A stretch of DNA of 64,000 nucleotides from an uncultured Marvinbryantia sp. (lineage in GTDB: Bacteria; Bacillota; Clostridia; Lachnospirales; Lachnospiraceae): NCBI GenBank assembly GCA_937915375.1, contig CALDMO010000042.1:1-64000 (forward strand). The letters are read 5' to 3'. Both the position numbers and the translations under genes were made by a program. This document shows positions 1 to 8,084 of this stretch, piece by piece; within the stretch, counting starts at the first letter, position 1, and each line of letters opens with the position of its first letter. The notes below the pieces were generated by a model. It worked only from the letters and a program-made list of their open reading frames with translations. It had not been told where the DNA came from and made no database searches.

Positions 1-29
1 GCAGCAATCAAAACTACTACGCTTAAAAA

Positions 30-49
30 GTCTAACTTTTGGGGGTCAC
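30..49. repeat. Possible IS3-family terminal inverted repeat at window edge
   Basis: On the minus strand this reads GTGACCCCCAAAAGTTAGAC, which resembles the terminal repeats of several IS3-family elements of Firmicutes. It begins just after the stop codon of the ClpP-like gene, where a major capsid gene would normally follow. The rest of any element lies outside the window, so this is only a resemblance recalled from known ends. Confidence 0.3.
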
Positions 50-50
50 C

Positions 51-806
51 TCATACTTTCTGGTTGCTCTTATTAATTTGTTCCGGCTTCGGTTCTGGTT
101 CCGGTACCTTTGTATACTGTTTCATTTCCTCCCGGAATGACTGCATACTGTTGATCTGCTGTCTGAGCTGCTGCATACTCTGCTGCATATTCTGCTCAAT
201 ACGCCTTTCATCTGCCTTCTGTGTCCCAATTTCATCACAAAAACCATATTGTAAACACTGTTCCGGTGTCAGGAACGTCTCCTTGTCCATCATCTCAGTT
301 AATTCTTCCTCTGTGATGCCCTTTGCGCGCTCCATGTAAATTTTCCGGTTTGACTCCATCAACACGTCCAGATCATCCGCACATTTTCGCAGCATCTTCG
401 CATCGCCATATACTCCCATCGCCATATTATGAATCAACATTGATGTACCAATACCCATAATGATATGATCACATGCCAAGCAAATTACACTGGCAATTGA
501 ATACGCGAACCCATCCACATAACATGTTTTATGTGCTTTATGCTGTTTTAGCATATTGTAAATCGCGACACCCTCTTTGACAGAACCGCCGTTTGAATTG
601 ATATGCAGCTCGATCTCGGCATCGTCTGGAATCTCTGAAAGCTGCTGCCGGAAATAATTTGCTGATGTTTCTGATTCGTCATATTCCCATGTACTCCAAT
701 TGAAATCACCATACGCAGTCACATCATCATAGATATACAGTTTCACCGTTTTGCCTTCATCGCCTGCCATCTGCTCAAACCTGTACTTTGTCTCCCACTT
801 ATGCAT
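51..806 (-). CDS. ClpP-like prohead protease (S14 family)
   Basis: Phage head-maturation protease of the ClpP fold, 251 residues, expected to cleave scaffold or capsid protein during prohead assembly. The catalytic Ser is seen at about residue 103 in GFAYSIAS, His126 in MLIHNM, and an acidic stretch ADDLD at 143-147 can supply Asp. The C-terminus is a Gln-rich coiled region followed by a Pro/Glu tail. The ATG at 806 is chosen because GGAGGTG lies just upstream; an in-frame TTG at 827 has no such site. The start overlaps the portal stop by 8 bases, indicating coupling. The order terminase, portal, protease is the HK97-type head module. The capsid gene should lie left of the window. Confidence 0.9.
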   Translation of the reverse strand: MHKWETKYRFEQMAGDEGKTVKLYIYDDVTAYGDFNWSTWEYDESETSANYFRQQLSEIPDDAEIELHINSNGGSVKEGVAIYNMLKQHKAHKTCYVDGFAYSIASVICLACDHIIMGIGTSMLIHNMAMGVYGDAKMLRKCADDLDVLMESNRKIYMERAKGITEEELTEMMDKETFLTPEQCLQYGFCDEIGTQKADERRIEQNMQQSMQQLRQQINSMQSFREEMKQYTKVPEPEPKPEQINKSNQKV

Positions 807-1992
807 CTCCTTCACCTCCTTCCGCAATCTGGATATCTGAATAATTCTTCGTTATCCAGTGTTTCTTGCTTTGCTCTGTATTTAATTCTGCATCTCCGAG
901 TTTCTTTCGCAGCTCATCAATGCAGTACATACCACTTGCTATCAGCTTGTCAATCTTTTCTGCAATCTCAAATATATCTGTGTGCATGACGCGCGTCGTG
1001 TCGATCCGGATATAGTTTCCCTTCTGCATCTGCTCTTTTCCATACCGTTTCCGGTTGATCTCGTTTTGCATCATCTCACAAATCGGATCGATGCAAAATG
1101 TCAGGAAATTCTTTGTCAGTTTCTCTATATCTGCAATATCGCCTTTCAACAGCCCCGCTGGCATATTAAACGCCCGTGCGACCGTCTCCACGATTTCATC
1201 CAAAACATCCGTAATGTCCTTTACTTCCGATGTGGACTTTTTGCTCTGCTCCGCCGCCTGCTTCGTATAGCTGAACCCCCGGTGTAATGGCAGTACAGCA
1301 CTACGCGAATTGAAGAACTTCTTAAACCTTACATTCATCAGTTCTTCATACACTTCCTCAAACGTTTTGTTTCCGAACTTCTCTCCTTGTGCAATCGCGT
1401 CAATCGTCAGGATACCTTTTTCTCCTCCCGCCTTTTTGTATTTGTCGATTGCATCTGCCAGTATGTCATCGTATCCAGTACATAAATCAGACAGCAGCTT
1501 TCGTATATTCTTGTTGTTCAGTTGAAAACTCATCACTTCCGACATTCGAAAACTTCTATCAAACGTGAAGCCTTTCCGGCTCACTCCACTGAATATCGTT
1601 TCTTTCAGGGCGAATTCTTCTTTCGAAAACGATTCCGCAATCATCAACTGTCCTTTCGGCTCTATCACAAGGCACTCATTGCTATACAGAAGGCGTGAGA
1701 CGATTTCCTGAATGAATTGGCTGGAATTTTGATTCCGGTTCGGTTCCAGATTCCATGCATAATATTCTTCTTTATTGACCTCTTTTCCGCCCTCAAATGT
1801 TTTGAACTCGCACTTTGAAATACAATTCGCAATCATATTGATTGCTGCATGAATCGTAAATTCTTCCATCACAAGGCGTGTGATTTGTTCCTCATCAATG
1901 TATTTTGCAACCGTTTCTGCAGCTACTTCTATACTTTTCCGGCCATTCATCAGATTCTTTAAATACTTGAAAAATCCCGTTTTCTCACTCAT
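799..1992 (-). CDS. Phage portal protein (HK97 family)
   Basis: Portal vertex protein of 397 residues, which forms the dodecameric ring through which DNA is packaged. It is assigned from its place between large terminase and ClpP-like protease and from features of the HK97 portal family: an N-terminal TIHAAINMIANCISKCEFK segment, a WNLEPNRNQNSSQF loop and a C-terminal helical part with AFNMPAGLLKGDIADIEKL followed by FCIDPICEMMQNEINRK. The length is normal. It starts 14 bases after the terminase stop and overlaps the protease start. Confidence 0.92.
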   Translation of the reverse strand: MSEKTGFFKYLKNLMNGRKSIEVAAETVAKYIDEEQITRLVMEEFTIHAAINMIANCISKCEFKTFEGGKEVNKEEYYAWNLEPNRNQNSSQFIQEIVSRLLYSNECLVIEPKGQLMIAESFSKEEFALKETIFSGVSRKGFTFDRSFRMSEVMSFQLNNKNIRKLLSDLCTGYDDILADAIDKYKKAGGEKGILTIDAIAQGEKFGNKTFEEVYEELMNVRFKKFFNSRSAVLPLHRGFSYTKQAAEQSKKSTSEVKDITDVLDEIVETVARAFNMPAGLLKGDIADIEKLTKNFLTFCIDPICEMMQNEINRKRYGKEQMQKGNYIRIDTTRVMHTDIFEIAEKIDKLIASGMYCIDELRKKLGDAELNTEQSKKHWITKNYSDIQIAEGGEGDA

Positions 1993-2006
1993 TTTCTCAC
2001 CCCCTT

Positions 2007-3671
2007 CTAATACGTGTAGACATCAAAATTGATTGCACCGTAATTAATCTCCTCCGGTATCTGATCTATGATTACGATTGTGTTGACAAATGCCATGAAT
2101 CCATCCGTTTTTCTATAATTCGGCTCGATTTTTCCATAACTGATATTAGCCTTGTTATCCATAATCTTTTTCGTATTATTCACATACCACCGCATGATCG
2201 GTACGTCGCCGAATACGATATTATGATTTATAAAAAGAGAATTGATGATCGGGGACACCAGCATGATATTCGACGGACGTACCAGGAATATATTTTTTCT
2301 TTCGATTGCATCAAAACCAATTTTCTTAAATGCATCATTTAGCAACGTATACCTGTAGTGGTCAATCGCAATACCAAGTATGTTGTATTTCTTCCCCATC
2401 CTTTCAAACCATCCAGTAACAACGGATGGAGGAATTTCCACGTCGTCAATAAATTCCAGATCACCGCGCTGCTCCCATTCCTGTAGCGGCGCTTTGATAC
2501 CTCCGAGGTCACGTGACCGCCTACAGACAAACGTATGCCCGATGTGGTACACCTTGCCGCTTTGCCGGAACGTCAGTCCTACAGCAACAAAATCGTTTGT
2601 CTTTGCGTAATCCACGCCGCCAACACAGTTCTTTCCCTCCAGATCGATCATATCCTGATTTGTCGCCTGTATGTCCTCCCACGTCGCGACCTGCACCTCT
2701 TTGTCACCAATCGGGAAATTACATCGTTTTGCCATAAACTCCGGAAAATAATCCATGTTGTAGGGCATGTCAATAATCTCTTTCTGGATTGTCGAACGCA
2801 ATGCTGGAAAATCATTCAGTGACGGGATTGCCTTCACTAATTTGTCAATCTGATTCCATTCTTTTTCGTCTTCAATCCGGCACCAGAATACCAGCGTCCG
2901 ATTCATCGGATTGTATTCTTTCAGGATTGCCTGGTTCTGCTCCTTCTCCTGATCCAGCACCGCTCCGCGAATATGCCCGTCTGTCGTAATCGTGATGATC
3001 CTCGCATGCCACACCTTTCCAAGACCTGACTTTAATGTATTCATGTTTTGGGTATCCGTGTACTCATGCTTCTCGTCAAATATAATGCAGCCAGTACGTT
3101 TACTGTCCTTGCCTCGCTTGGATGATGTATTAAAACGCAGCTCCGATTTTGTCTTGATGCCAGTGATCAGTTCTTTTGTAGCATGATAGTTCTTTTTTAG
3201 GACGCTACGGAACCGTTCTTCGACAGGCTCCTTGATTGTCTCATAGACATCCTTAAAGGACGTCATCGCCTGCTGCTCTGAGTTTGCCATCAGGTCAATA
3301 TTATATTCGCGTATACCGTGGTAGGGCGAAATAAAATAAAAACACAGAAACGATATGAACCCATTCTTCCCACTTCCACGACCAACCATAACGCGGATAT
3401 CATTAAATACAATGTCTCCATCCGTAAACAAAACACCAACAATCAGCGCAAATAAAAATACTTCCCATTCGATTAACTTGTACGGGAAGTATTTTTGCAA
3501 CGACAATCCTTTTTCAATTTTCTCTTCATCGATTATAACATCGTCCCTCTCCAATACCGGAATCACAATGTTGTCAACCATCAGTTCCTGATCCTTGCAG
3601 TGATCTACCTCATTGTTTTTGATCTTACGGATATACGGATCAATATACCTGCTATAGCGCCTCATCCGCAT
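2007..3671 (-). CDS. Phage terminase large subunit
   Basis: DNA-packaging motor of about 554 residues with an N-terminal ATPase and a C-terminal nuclease. The ATPase P-loop is seen as MVGRGSGKNGF and the Walker B as CIIFDEKHEY. The nuclease domain begins with GGVDYAKTNDFVAVGL, whose Asp is the usual metal ligand. The true start is uncertain: ATG codons at 3671 and 3665 both follow a GGTGGTG stretch, and an in-frame TTG lies at 3686. All of these overlap the end of the small terminase gene, so the two are translated together. Confidence 0.93.
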   Translation of the reverse strand: MRMRRYSRYIDPYIRKIKNNEVDHCKDQELMVDNIVIPVLERDDVIIDEEKIEKGLSLQKYFPYKLIEWEVFLFALIVGVLFTDGDIVFNDIRVMVGRGSGKNGFISFLCFYFISPYHGIREYNIDLMANSEQQAMTSFKDVYETIKEPVEERFRSVLKKNYHATKELITGIKTKSELRFNTSSKRGKDSKRTGCIIFDEKHEYTDTQNMNTLKSGLGKVWHARIITITTDGHIRGAVLDQEKEQNQAILKEYNPMNRTLVFWCRIEDEKEWNQIDKLVKAIPSLNDFPALRSTIQKEIIDMPYNMDYFPEFMAKRCNFPIGDKEVQVATWEDIQATNQDMIDLEGKNCVGGVDYAKTNDFVAVGLTFRQSGKVYHIGHTFVCRRSRDLGGIKAPLQEWEQRGDLEFIDDVEIPPSVVTGWFERMGKKYNILGIAIDHYRYTLLNDAFKKIGFDAIERKNIFLVRPSNIMLVSPIINSLFINHNIVFGDVPIMRWYVNNTKKIMDNKANISYGKIEPNYRKTDGFMAFVNTIVIIDQIPEEINYGAINFDVYTY

Positions 3672-3972
3672 CACCACCAGACACAACTACATCTGTAGGC
3701 TTCAACCCTAAAAAATTCAAAATACTTCGCATCTCGGATGATATACGCCGCTTCTCAGATACTGCTTCCATATAACTTTTTAATGGCAAATTTCCATTCT
3801 TTTTCTGCTCCATTATCTGCAAGTTTATGTAGGATAAGTCATCATAAAATGACATGTACTCATCGACCTTATCCTCTAAAAATTTTTCAGACATTTTATT
3901 TGAAAGCAGTGCATTTTTCAAGCTTTCTTCGGTTCGCTGTCTTAGCTTTTCTGCGCTCGGTTTTCGTGCCAT
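3652..3972 (-). CDS. Phage terminase small subunit (P27-like)
   Basis: A 106-residue helical protein directly upstream of the large terminase, as expected for the DNA-recognition subunit of the packaging machine. It has a basic N-terminus (MARKPSAEKLRQRTEES) and the P27-like central pattern YINLQIMEQKKNG...EKRRISSEMRSILNFLGLKP. Its 3' end overlaps the large subunit start by about 14 to 20 bases. The assignment rests on size, pattern and position. Confidence 0.82.
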   Translation of the reverse strand: MARKPSAEKLRQRTEESLKNALLSNKMSEKFLEDKVDEYMSFYDDLSYINLQIMEQKKNGNLPLKSYMEAVSEKRRISSEMRSILNFLGLKPTDVVVSGGDADEAL

Positions 3973-4060
3973 TTTATCATCACTTCCTCATTTTTTTCAG
4001 ATTTTTTGAAATTTCTCCCCGTACGATAACCCCTCCGGTCACAGACCCCTTAGAGTTTTT

Positions 4061-4261
4061 TCATTTTTTTACCCCGGGGTATGCCCTCTCAATCTGTTCG
4101 ATGCGCCTGCTGCATTCATGTATCTTTCTGCACTGTATGCGTACATCCAACCAGTAAGGTTCATCATCTTTAAAGTCTCGTACCTTTATCGTCTCAGCAT
4201 CAAAATGTTCACACCCAAAGCAGCATGGAAGAGTATTTAGTTTTATGATTCCTTTTCTCAT
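4061..4261 (-). CDS. Small Cys-rich phage protein
   Basis: A 66-residue protein with CCFGCEH near the N-terminus and two further cysteines (QCRKIHEC), suggesting a small metal-binding fold. The ATG at 4261 is preferred because GGAGAGGTGG lies upstream. It starts at the last bases of the HNH gene, so it belongs to the packaging operon. The roughly 90 bases between it and the small terminase hold runs of T but no gene. Function unknown. Confidence 0.6.
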   Translation of the reverse strand: MRKGIIKLNTLPCCFGCEHFDAETIKVRDFKDDEPYWLDVRIQCRKIHECSRRIEQIERAYPGVKK

Positions 4262-4263
4262 GC

Positions 4264-4569
4264 CTACCACCTCTCCTCATTCATGAACCTCGCCTTCTTC
4301 CTGTGGTGCTCATCATAGTGACAGCGCTCACAGATTGATTCAAGATTATCGTCATCAAGCGCAATATTAGGATGTCTGCGCAGGTACTTCTTGTGATGCA
4401 CTGTGTTCGCAGGTACTACTAGGCCTTTTTCCCTACACCTGCTGCACTCGTAATGATCTCTCTTTAATATCTCCGCCTGCTTCCTGCGCCAAATTGGAGA
4501 CGTATAGAACTCATGCAGGTTATTATCCTGAATAAGTCCTATGATCCATTTTAATATCTTTTCATTCAT
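4264..4569 (-). CDS. Phage HNH endonuclease
   Basis: A 101-residue HNH nuclease. A CxxC pair (CSRCREKG) precedes the catalytic TVHHKKYLRRHP, followed by the Asn-containing DDDNLESICERCHYDEHH with a second zinc pair. HNH proteins encoded beside terminase genes in HK97-like phages with cohesive ends are needed for cutting and packaging. Its location immediately upstream of the small terminase fits this role. It is the first gene after a terminator that separates it from the tRNA. Confidence 0.9.
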   Translation of the reverse strand: MNEKILKWIIGLIQDNNLHEFYTSPIWRRKQAEILKRDHYECSRCREKGLVVPANTVHHKKYLRRHPNIALDDDNLESICERCHYDEHHRKKARFMNEERW

Positions 4570-4581
4570 CCTCTTGTATTA

Positions 4582-4614
4582 TGAAAAGGCAGCTCATAAA
4601 GAACTGCCTTTTCG
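4582..4614 (-). terminator. Terminator between tRNA-Ile and HNH gene
   Basis: Perfect stem AAAAGGCAG (4584-4592) with CTGCCTTTT (4604-4612). Both strands end in a T run, so it can work in either direction. It would stop the leftward tRNA transcript before the head genes. Confidence 0.75.
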
Positions 4615-4647
4615 AAATAAGTTTATGAGTTACATCATGGGGGAGAA

Positions 4648-4720
4648 TCGGAACAGCAGGAGTCGAACCTGTGACACCACGGATATAAGCCGTGTGCTCT
4701 ACCAACTGAGCTATGTTCCG
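4648..4720 (-). tRNA. Prophage tRNA-Ile, anticodon UAU
   Basis: A 73-base cloverleaf on the minus strand. The acceptor stem is CGGAACA with TGTTCCG, the D stem GCTC with GAGC, the anticodon stem CACGG with CCGTG, the loop CTTATAT, and the T loop TTCGACT. The anticodon is TAT, reading AUA. The discriminator base is A and no CCA is encoded. The outermost T-stem pair is an A-C mismatch. Bacteria usually read AUA with a lysidine-modified CAU tRNA, so a UAU tRNA in a prophage is unusual. It probably helps late gene expression in an AUA-rich phage. Confidence 0.85.
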
Positions 4721-4846
4721 AAGCTGCCGCCGAGCTTTCACCCAGCGGCTGAAGGAGAAGATTTAAAATGGTAAGCTATATCGCTTTGTCCTAATCAACC
4801 CGATTACAGAATAACACAGGTCGATAGTGTCATTCTATGTCCTCTT

Positions 4847-5260
4847 TCAGATTTTAAAATCTTCCAGTGCTTTTCCATGGATCCGATGTGTATGTTTCCA
4901 GCTATAATCCATCTTTACCGCTATATCCTCCCACTTTAAACCGACTATATACCGATATTTTAGTAGCAAGATTTCTGTCTCATCTCCAACGTCCTCAATC
5001 CGTTTCACGATTTCTTTACGGATCCTGATACATTCCTCACCCTGCTGCCGCAGCTCATTCATCAATTCGTCCCATCTGGCTGCATATCCGGAGAGATCGC
5101 TTTCTCCTGATCCACGCGGCATACCGTCCTGATGCAAGCCCGGAGCAATCTTATCCAGTCTAAACTGAATAATTTCGTCCTCAATCTGCTTCTGCTTTCG
5201 AATTGCTCTTCGATAGCTCCAGAGGTAATTCTTTTTCTGTTCATTCTCTGTCATCTCCAT
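4847..5260 (-). CDS. Phage late-gene regulator (sigma region 4-like, DUF1492/ArpU type)
   Basis: A 137-residue protein with an N-terminal coiled region and a C-terminal helix-turn-helix that resembles sigma-70 region 4: LLLKYRYIVGLKWEDIAVKMDYSWKHTHRIHGKAL. Proteins of this kind stand just upstream of the packaging genes in many Firmicutes prophages and switch on late transcription. The ATG at 5260 follows AGGAGGGG; an upstream in-frame ATG at 5287 overlaps the previous gene and lacks a site. Just ahead in its direction of transcription lie the tRNA and terminase block. Confidence 0.8.
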   Translation of the reverse strand: MEMTENEQKKNYLWSYRRAIRKQKQIEDEIIQFRLDKIAPGLHQDGMPRGSGESDLSGYAARWDELMNELRQQGEECIRIRKEIVKRIEDVGDETEILLLKYRYIVGLKWEDIAVKMDYSWKHTHRIHGKALEDFKI

Positions 5261-5283
5261 CGGTCTCCCCTCCTGTCCGTATA

Positions 5284-5580
5284 TCATTCCACTCTTTCAA
5301 ATCTCTGTTCTATGTTTTTCTTCCACTGTGGTTTTTCAATGCGTGTGCCATATCTTTGGTTTAACAAACTCCATGCGTCAATCAGGTCCTGCGGCCAACG
5401 GTAATCCGGCTTCTTCGGCTTTTGCTGTATCAAATCTTCACGCTCTATAAACCTCCTAACCATTGACAGCGTAATGCCGACCTCCGAAGCAATGTCTTTT
5501 AAAAATATACCTTCAAAATATCTCTTCCGGATCAGTGCTGCCTGTTCTTTGGTGATGTCTGAAAATCGTCCTCTGCTCAT
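5284..5580 (-). CDS. Phage HTH protein of unknown function
   Basis: A 98-residue protein with a recombinase-type helix-turn-helix near the N-terminus (EQAALIRKRYFEGIFLKDIASEVGITLSMVRRFIERE) and a Trp-rich C-terminus. It starts behind AGGTAAAGAATC and ends where the late regulator reading begins. It may assist DNA binding by the neighbouring regulator, but this is inference from position only. Confidence 0.65.
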   Translation of the reverse strand: MSRGRFSDITKEQAALIRKRYFEGIFLKDIASEVGITLSMVRRFIEREDLIQQKPKKPDYRWPQDLIDAWSLLNQRYGTRIEKPQWKKNIEQRFERVE

Positions 5581-5596
5581 GATTCTTTACCTCGCA

Positions 5597-5914
5597 CTAT
5601 ATGTATTCTTCCACCAGCCACCGCAGTGCTTCGATTGCATCCACCTTACTGATGCTGTTATGAGAATCCAAACTAATCACATCTTGTATTGCTGTCAACT
5701 TCTCTTCCGGCAGCGCGAATCCAGATCCTTCACAAATCTGCTGTATCTCAAGCTTGTACGATATGATGTGATTCCGTACCAGGTTCATGTTGCATCCATC
5801 CGGCCAGAACGGATCCTGGCATCCGATTTTGTTTATGTAGTGCCAGTGATTGATTTCCTGACGAATCCTTTTCGATGCGTCACATAATTGTTGTTCTGGT
5901 GCTTTCTTTTTCAT
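5597..5914 (-). CDS. Conserved phage protein, unknown function
   Basis: A 105-residue soluble protein with no motif I recognise. It has a mixed N-terminal half (HWHYINKIGCQDPFWPDGCNMNLVRNHIISYK) and an acidic helical C-terminus. Similar short proteins are common in the early-to-late transition region of clostridial prophages. The ATG at 5914 follows GGAGGTGGAGTG and overlaps the stop of the YopX-like gene, so the two are coupled. Confidence 0.6.
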   Translation of the reverse strand: MKKKAPEQQLCDASKRIRQEINHWHYINKIGCQDPFWPDGCNMNLVRNHIISYKLEIQQICEGSGFALPEEKLTAIQDVISLDSHNSISKVDAIEALRWLVEEYI

Positions 5915-6285
5915 CACTCCACCTCCAGTAATTCCGGATTATCAAGAATGTTTCCAACCACTTCAATTTCATGCGACCAACAGTTGTCAAAATCAACGGT
6001 CAATCCATCTCCACTTAAGACATATCTAGCTGTATCGTCATCCCACTCACACGTAAAGTATCCTTCTTCGCCAATCACCTCAACAATATCATTCTCCCAA
6101 ATCTTATTACCGTTCTTGTCGGTAAGTCCTGTATATTGGCAGATGGTGTCTGGAATAACAACTACCTTTGTGCGTTTTTTATTATCGCAATATTGTATAC
6201 ACGCACCGTAAGGTTCATGCATGACATCTCCCTCTACCCATTTGCCATTATCTTTTCTCTTTGCTTTAAAAAGGATTACTCTCAT
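5914..6285 (-). CDS. YopX-family phage protein
   Basis: A 123-residue protein with the YopX family pattern: N-terminal ILFKAKRKDNGKWVEGDV, then DTICQYTGLTDKNGNKIWENDIVEV, then a C-terminal EVVGNILDNPELL. YopX proteins are frequent in Firmicutes phages; their molecular role is not established. The start at 6285 follows GGAGGGGGT and overlaps the upstream stop by ATGA. An extended reading from 6330 is rejected because it runs through the upstream gene. Confidence 0.85.
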   Translation of the reverse strand: MRVILFKAKRKDNGKWVEGDVMHEPYGACIQYCDNKKRTKVVVIPDTICQYTGLTDKNGNKIWENDIVEVIGEEGYFTCEWDDDTARYVLSGDGLTVDFDNCWSHEIEVVGNILDNPELLEVE

Positions 6286-6722
6286 TGTTCTACCCCCTCC
6301 GACCTGTACGGCTCCGGCAGCTCCATCCAAGCGATTACACAGCCTTCATCATCCCATTTCCCATTTTCAATACCACACATTCCTGTAAATGGTTCTTCCT
6401 CCCCAATCAGTTCTCCATCCAGTGTACAAAGATATGTTCCATCTTCCGGCAGCCGCTCACTGACCGGAATCCAACGGTGTTTTCTTTGCTCTTCATTCAG
6501 TTTCTTTAGCATCTTCCCGCTCTGGCTCTTGTCAAAATCATTGATTCTTTCTACTTCCTCCGGATCAAGCTCCGTCTCCTCATAATCCATCAGCTTACAA
6601 AGCGCTGCATATACTTTTTCGTAAGTATCCTTCGTAATCAACGCTCCAGGCATTAAGTTACTCCAGCGCACACCCTTCAGGCTCCAATTGCCGCAATCAT
6701 CTTTTTCTATCAGTTTATTCAT
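6282..6722 (-). CDS. DUF551-domain phage protein
   Basis: A 146-residue protein. Its C-terminal half carries the DUF551 signature: RWIPVSERLPEDGTYLCTLDG, then GKWDDEGCVIAWMELPEPY. The N-terminal half (WSNLMPGALITKDTYEKVYAALCKLMDYEETELDPEEVERI) is often fused to DUF551 in clostridial prophages. DUF551 proteins are widespread in phages and their biochemical role is unknown. It sits in a run of tightly packed minus-strand genes. Confidence 0.85.
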   Translation of the reverse strand: MNKLIEKDDCGNWSLKGVRWSNLMPGALITKDTYEKVYAALCKLMDYEETELDPEEVERINDFDKSQSGKMLKKLNEEQRKHRWIPVSERLPEDGTYLCTLDGELIGEEEPFTGMCGIENGKWDDEGCVIAWMELPEPYRSEGVEQ

Positions 6723-6737
6723 AGATATCTCCTCTCC

Positions 6738-7043
6738 TTACTCCGGCATTACCTCCGGAAAATCCTCAAAGCTCATCTGTCCGTCTATCTGCTCTTCTGG
6801 TTCTTTCTGCCTTTGCATCCCCAGTTCCATTACACACACCTCCGGAACTGGTTTATTAAAGTGTCTGCAGGCGATATAGCTTGCTTTCCAGTCTGATGCG
6901 GTGCTGGCCGTGTCTCCGTATGCCAGGCACTTATAAATTGTCCTGCTGCCGCGCTTTACTTTTTTGCAGTTACGGCACTCGTTACAGGTATACCGATAGT
7001 CTGTTCCACCTGACCATTGATACATTTCTGATATTTTTCTCAT
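6738..7043 (-). CDS. Cys-rich phage protein, unknown function
   Basis: A 101-residue protein with a compact cysteine cluster, CNECRNCKKVKRG followed by YKCLAYG and ACRHF, which suggests a zinc-binding unit. The C-terminus is acidic (GQMSFEDFPEVMPE). The ATG at 7043 follows TGAGGAAAAT and is preferred over an ATG at 7091 that has no ribosome binding site. I do not recognise a function. Confidence 0.6.
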   Translation of the reverse strand: MRKISEMYQWSGGTDYRYTCNECRNCKKVKRGSRTIYKCLAYGDTASTASDWKASYIACRHFNKPVPEVCVMELGMQRQKEPEEQIDGQMSFEDFPEVMPE

Positions 7044-7112
7044 ATTTTCCTCATTTCCCCTCTTTACATCCAGAACATATGTTTGTATCATGTACTTGAA
7101 GGAGGGATTTTT

Positions 7113-7397
7113 GTGTCTGCAATTATTTCTTACGGCTCTTTTAATCCTACGTCTATGACCATTGTTCCAGTAATCGCGTCCTTTTCCGATGAGGGTAAGA
7201 TTCGGCCACTTTATCTTGGCGTCGGCAGGGAATCCTATAAAATCTTGTCATCCTATGAGCTGGACAATGATCCATTCTGTCCGGTCCGTATATACCGCTG
7301 CGAGTTTGACGATCACGGCCGCAGGCGGCAGATCGAGATCACTTATCACTCACGGGAATCTTTTTGGTCGATTCCAAAACGGTCAACATTCCAATAA
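7113..7397 (+). CDS. Lone plus-strand small phage protein
   Basis: A 94-residue protein beginning SAIISYGSFNPTSMTIVPVIASF after a GTG start at 7113. GGAGGG lies 6 bases before that codon, while the upstream TTG reading has no site. It is read against the direction of all nearby genes, and its last 15 bases overlap the end of the DUF6291 gene tail to tail. Short proteins with an ISYG.FNP start occur in Lachnospiraceae mobile elements. Function unknown. Confidence 0.6.
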   Translation: MSAIISYGSFNPTSMTIVPVIASFSDEGKIRPLYLGVGRESYKILSSYELDNDPFCPVRIYRCEFDDHGRRRQIEITYHSRESFWSIPKRSTFQ

Positions 7398-8084
7398 CTG
7401 TTGTTCCAGAGCGTCGTAATCATAGTCGCGCTGCCGAAAATTGTTGAACCGGTTTGTAATCACTTTTGCAGGTGCGGCCTGCTGCCGTCCCCTGCTCCAG
7501 TTGCGCACAGCCGCTTTCCAGTCTTTCATCTTGTTCTTTCCGACCATCCAGCCTTTGGATACGTAAAAATCTATAAATTTCTCTGCATCCACGGTATAAC
7601 CGCTTTTCAGACAATATTCCTGCACTTCTTCCACAGTCGGCGGAACGAATTTTTCTTTAGATACCTTTAGGTGTCTTTCTTTTTTATCATTATCATTTAC
7701 ATATTCACTATCAGGTACGTTTGCTACCATTTGCTTAGCACTTTTAGCATTTGCTACAGTTTGCTGTCCTTTGTCAGCATTTGCTAAGGTTTGGTGTTCT
7801 GTGTCTGGTTCTGCTACATTCTGTCTGGCATTTTCTGCCTTTGCTATACCGCCTCGTCTTCCAGCTTCACGACGCTTATTTACGACCTCTTCATATTTTT
7901 TCAGATCTTTATCCATACGGCTTTTGATAAAACTAAATGCCATATTTGTGATCGGATCCAATTCTGGAAGCCCCTGTCCTGCTGCGTACTGCATCAGGGC
8001 GGTAAGGAGTATTCCTCTTTGTTCCATCGTCAGGAGCTCAATCTGTTCCATATGATCTATGTACATTACAAATGAGTTTTTCAT
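7383..8084 (-). CDS. DUF6291 phage replisome-organiser-like protein
   Basis: A 233-residue protein. The N-terminal domain (residues 1-80, with EQRGILLTALMQYAAG and AFSFIKSRMDKDLKKYEEVVNKRREAGRRGG) is the DUF6291 type seen in phage replication modules. A low-complexity linker at about 85-125 contains repeated QxVAN units. The C-terminus (VEEVQEYCLKSG, then NKMKDWKAAVRNW) resembles the tail of DnaD-like replisome organisers that load helicase. Its start overlaps the stop of the HNH-like gene by ATGA. A role in phage replication initiation is inferred from domain and context. Confidence 0.75.
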   Translation of the reverse strand: MKNSFVMYIDHMEQIELLTMEQRGILLTALMQYAAGQGLPELDPITNMAFSFIKSRMDKDLKKYEEVVNKRREAGRRGGIAKAENARQNVAEPDTEHQTLANADKGQQTVANAKSAKQMVANVPDSEYVNDNDKKERHLKVSKEKFVPPTVEEVQEYCLKSGYTVDAEKFIDFYVSKGWMVGKNKMKDWKAAVRNWSRGRQQAAPAKVITNRFNNFRQRDYDYDALEQQLLEC

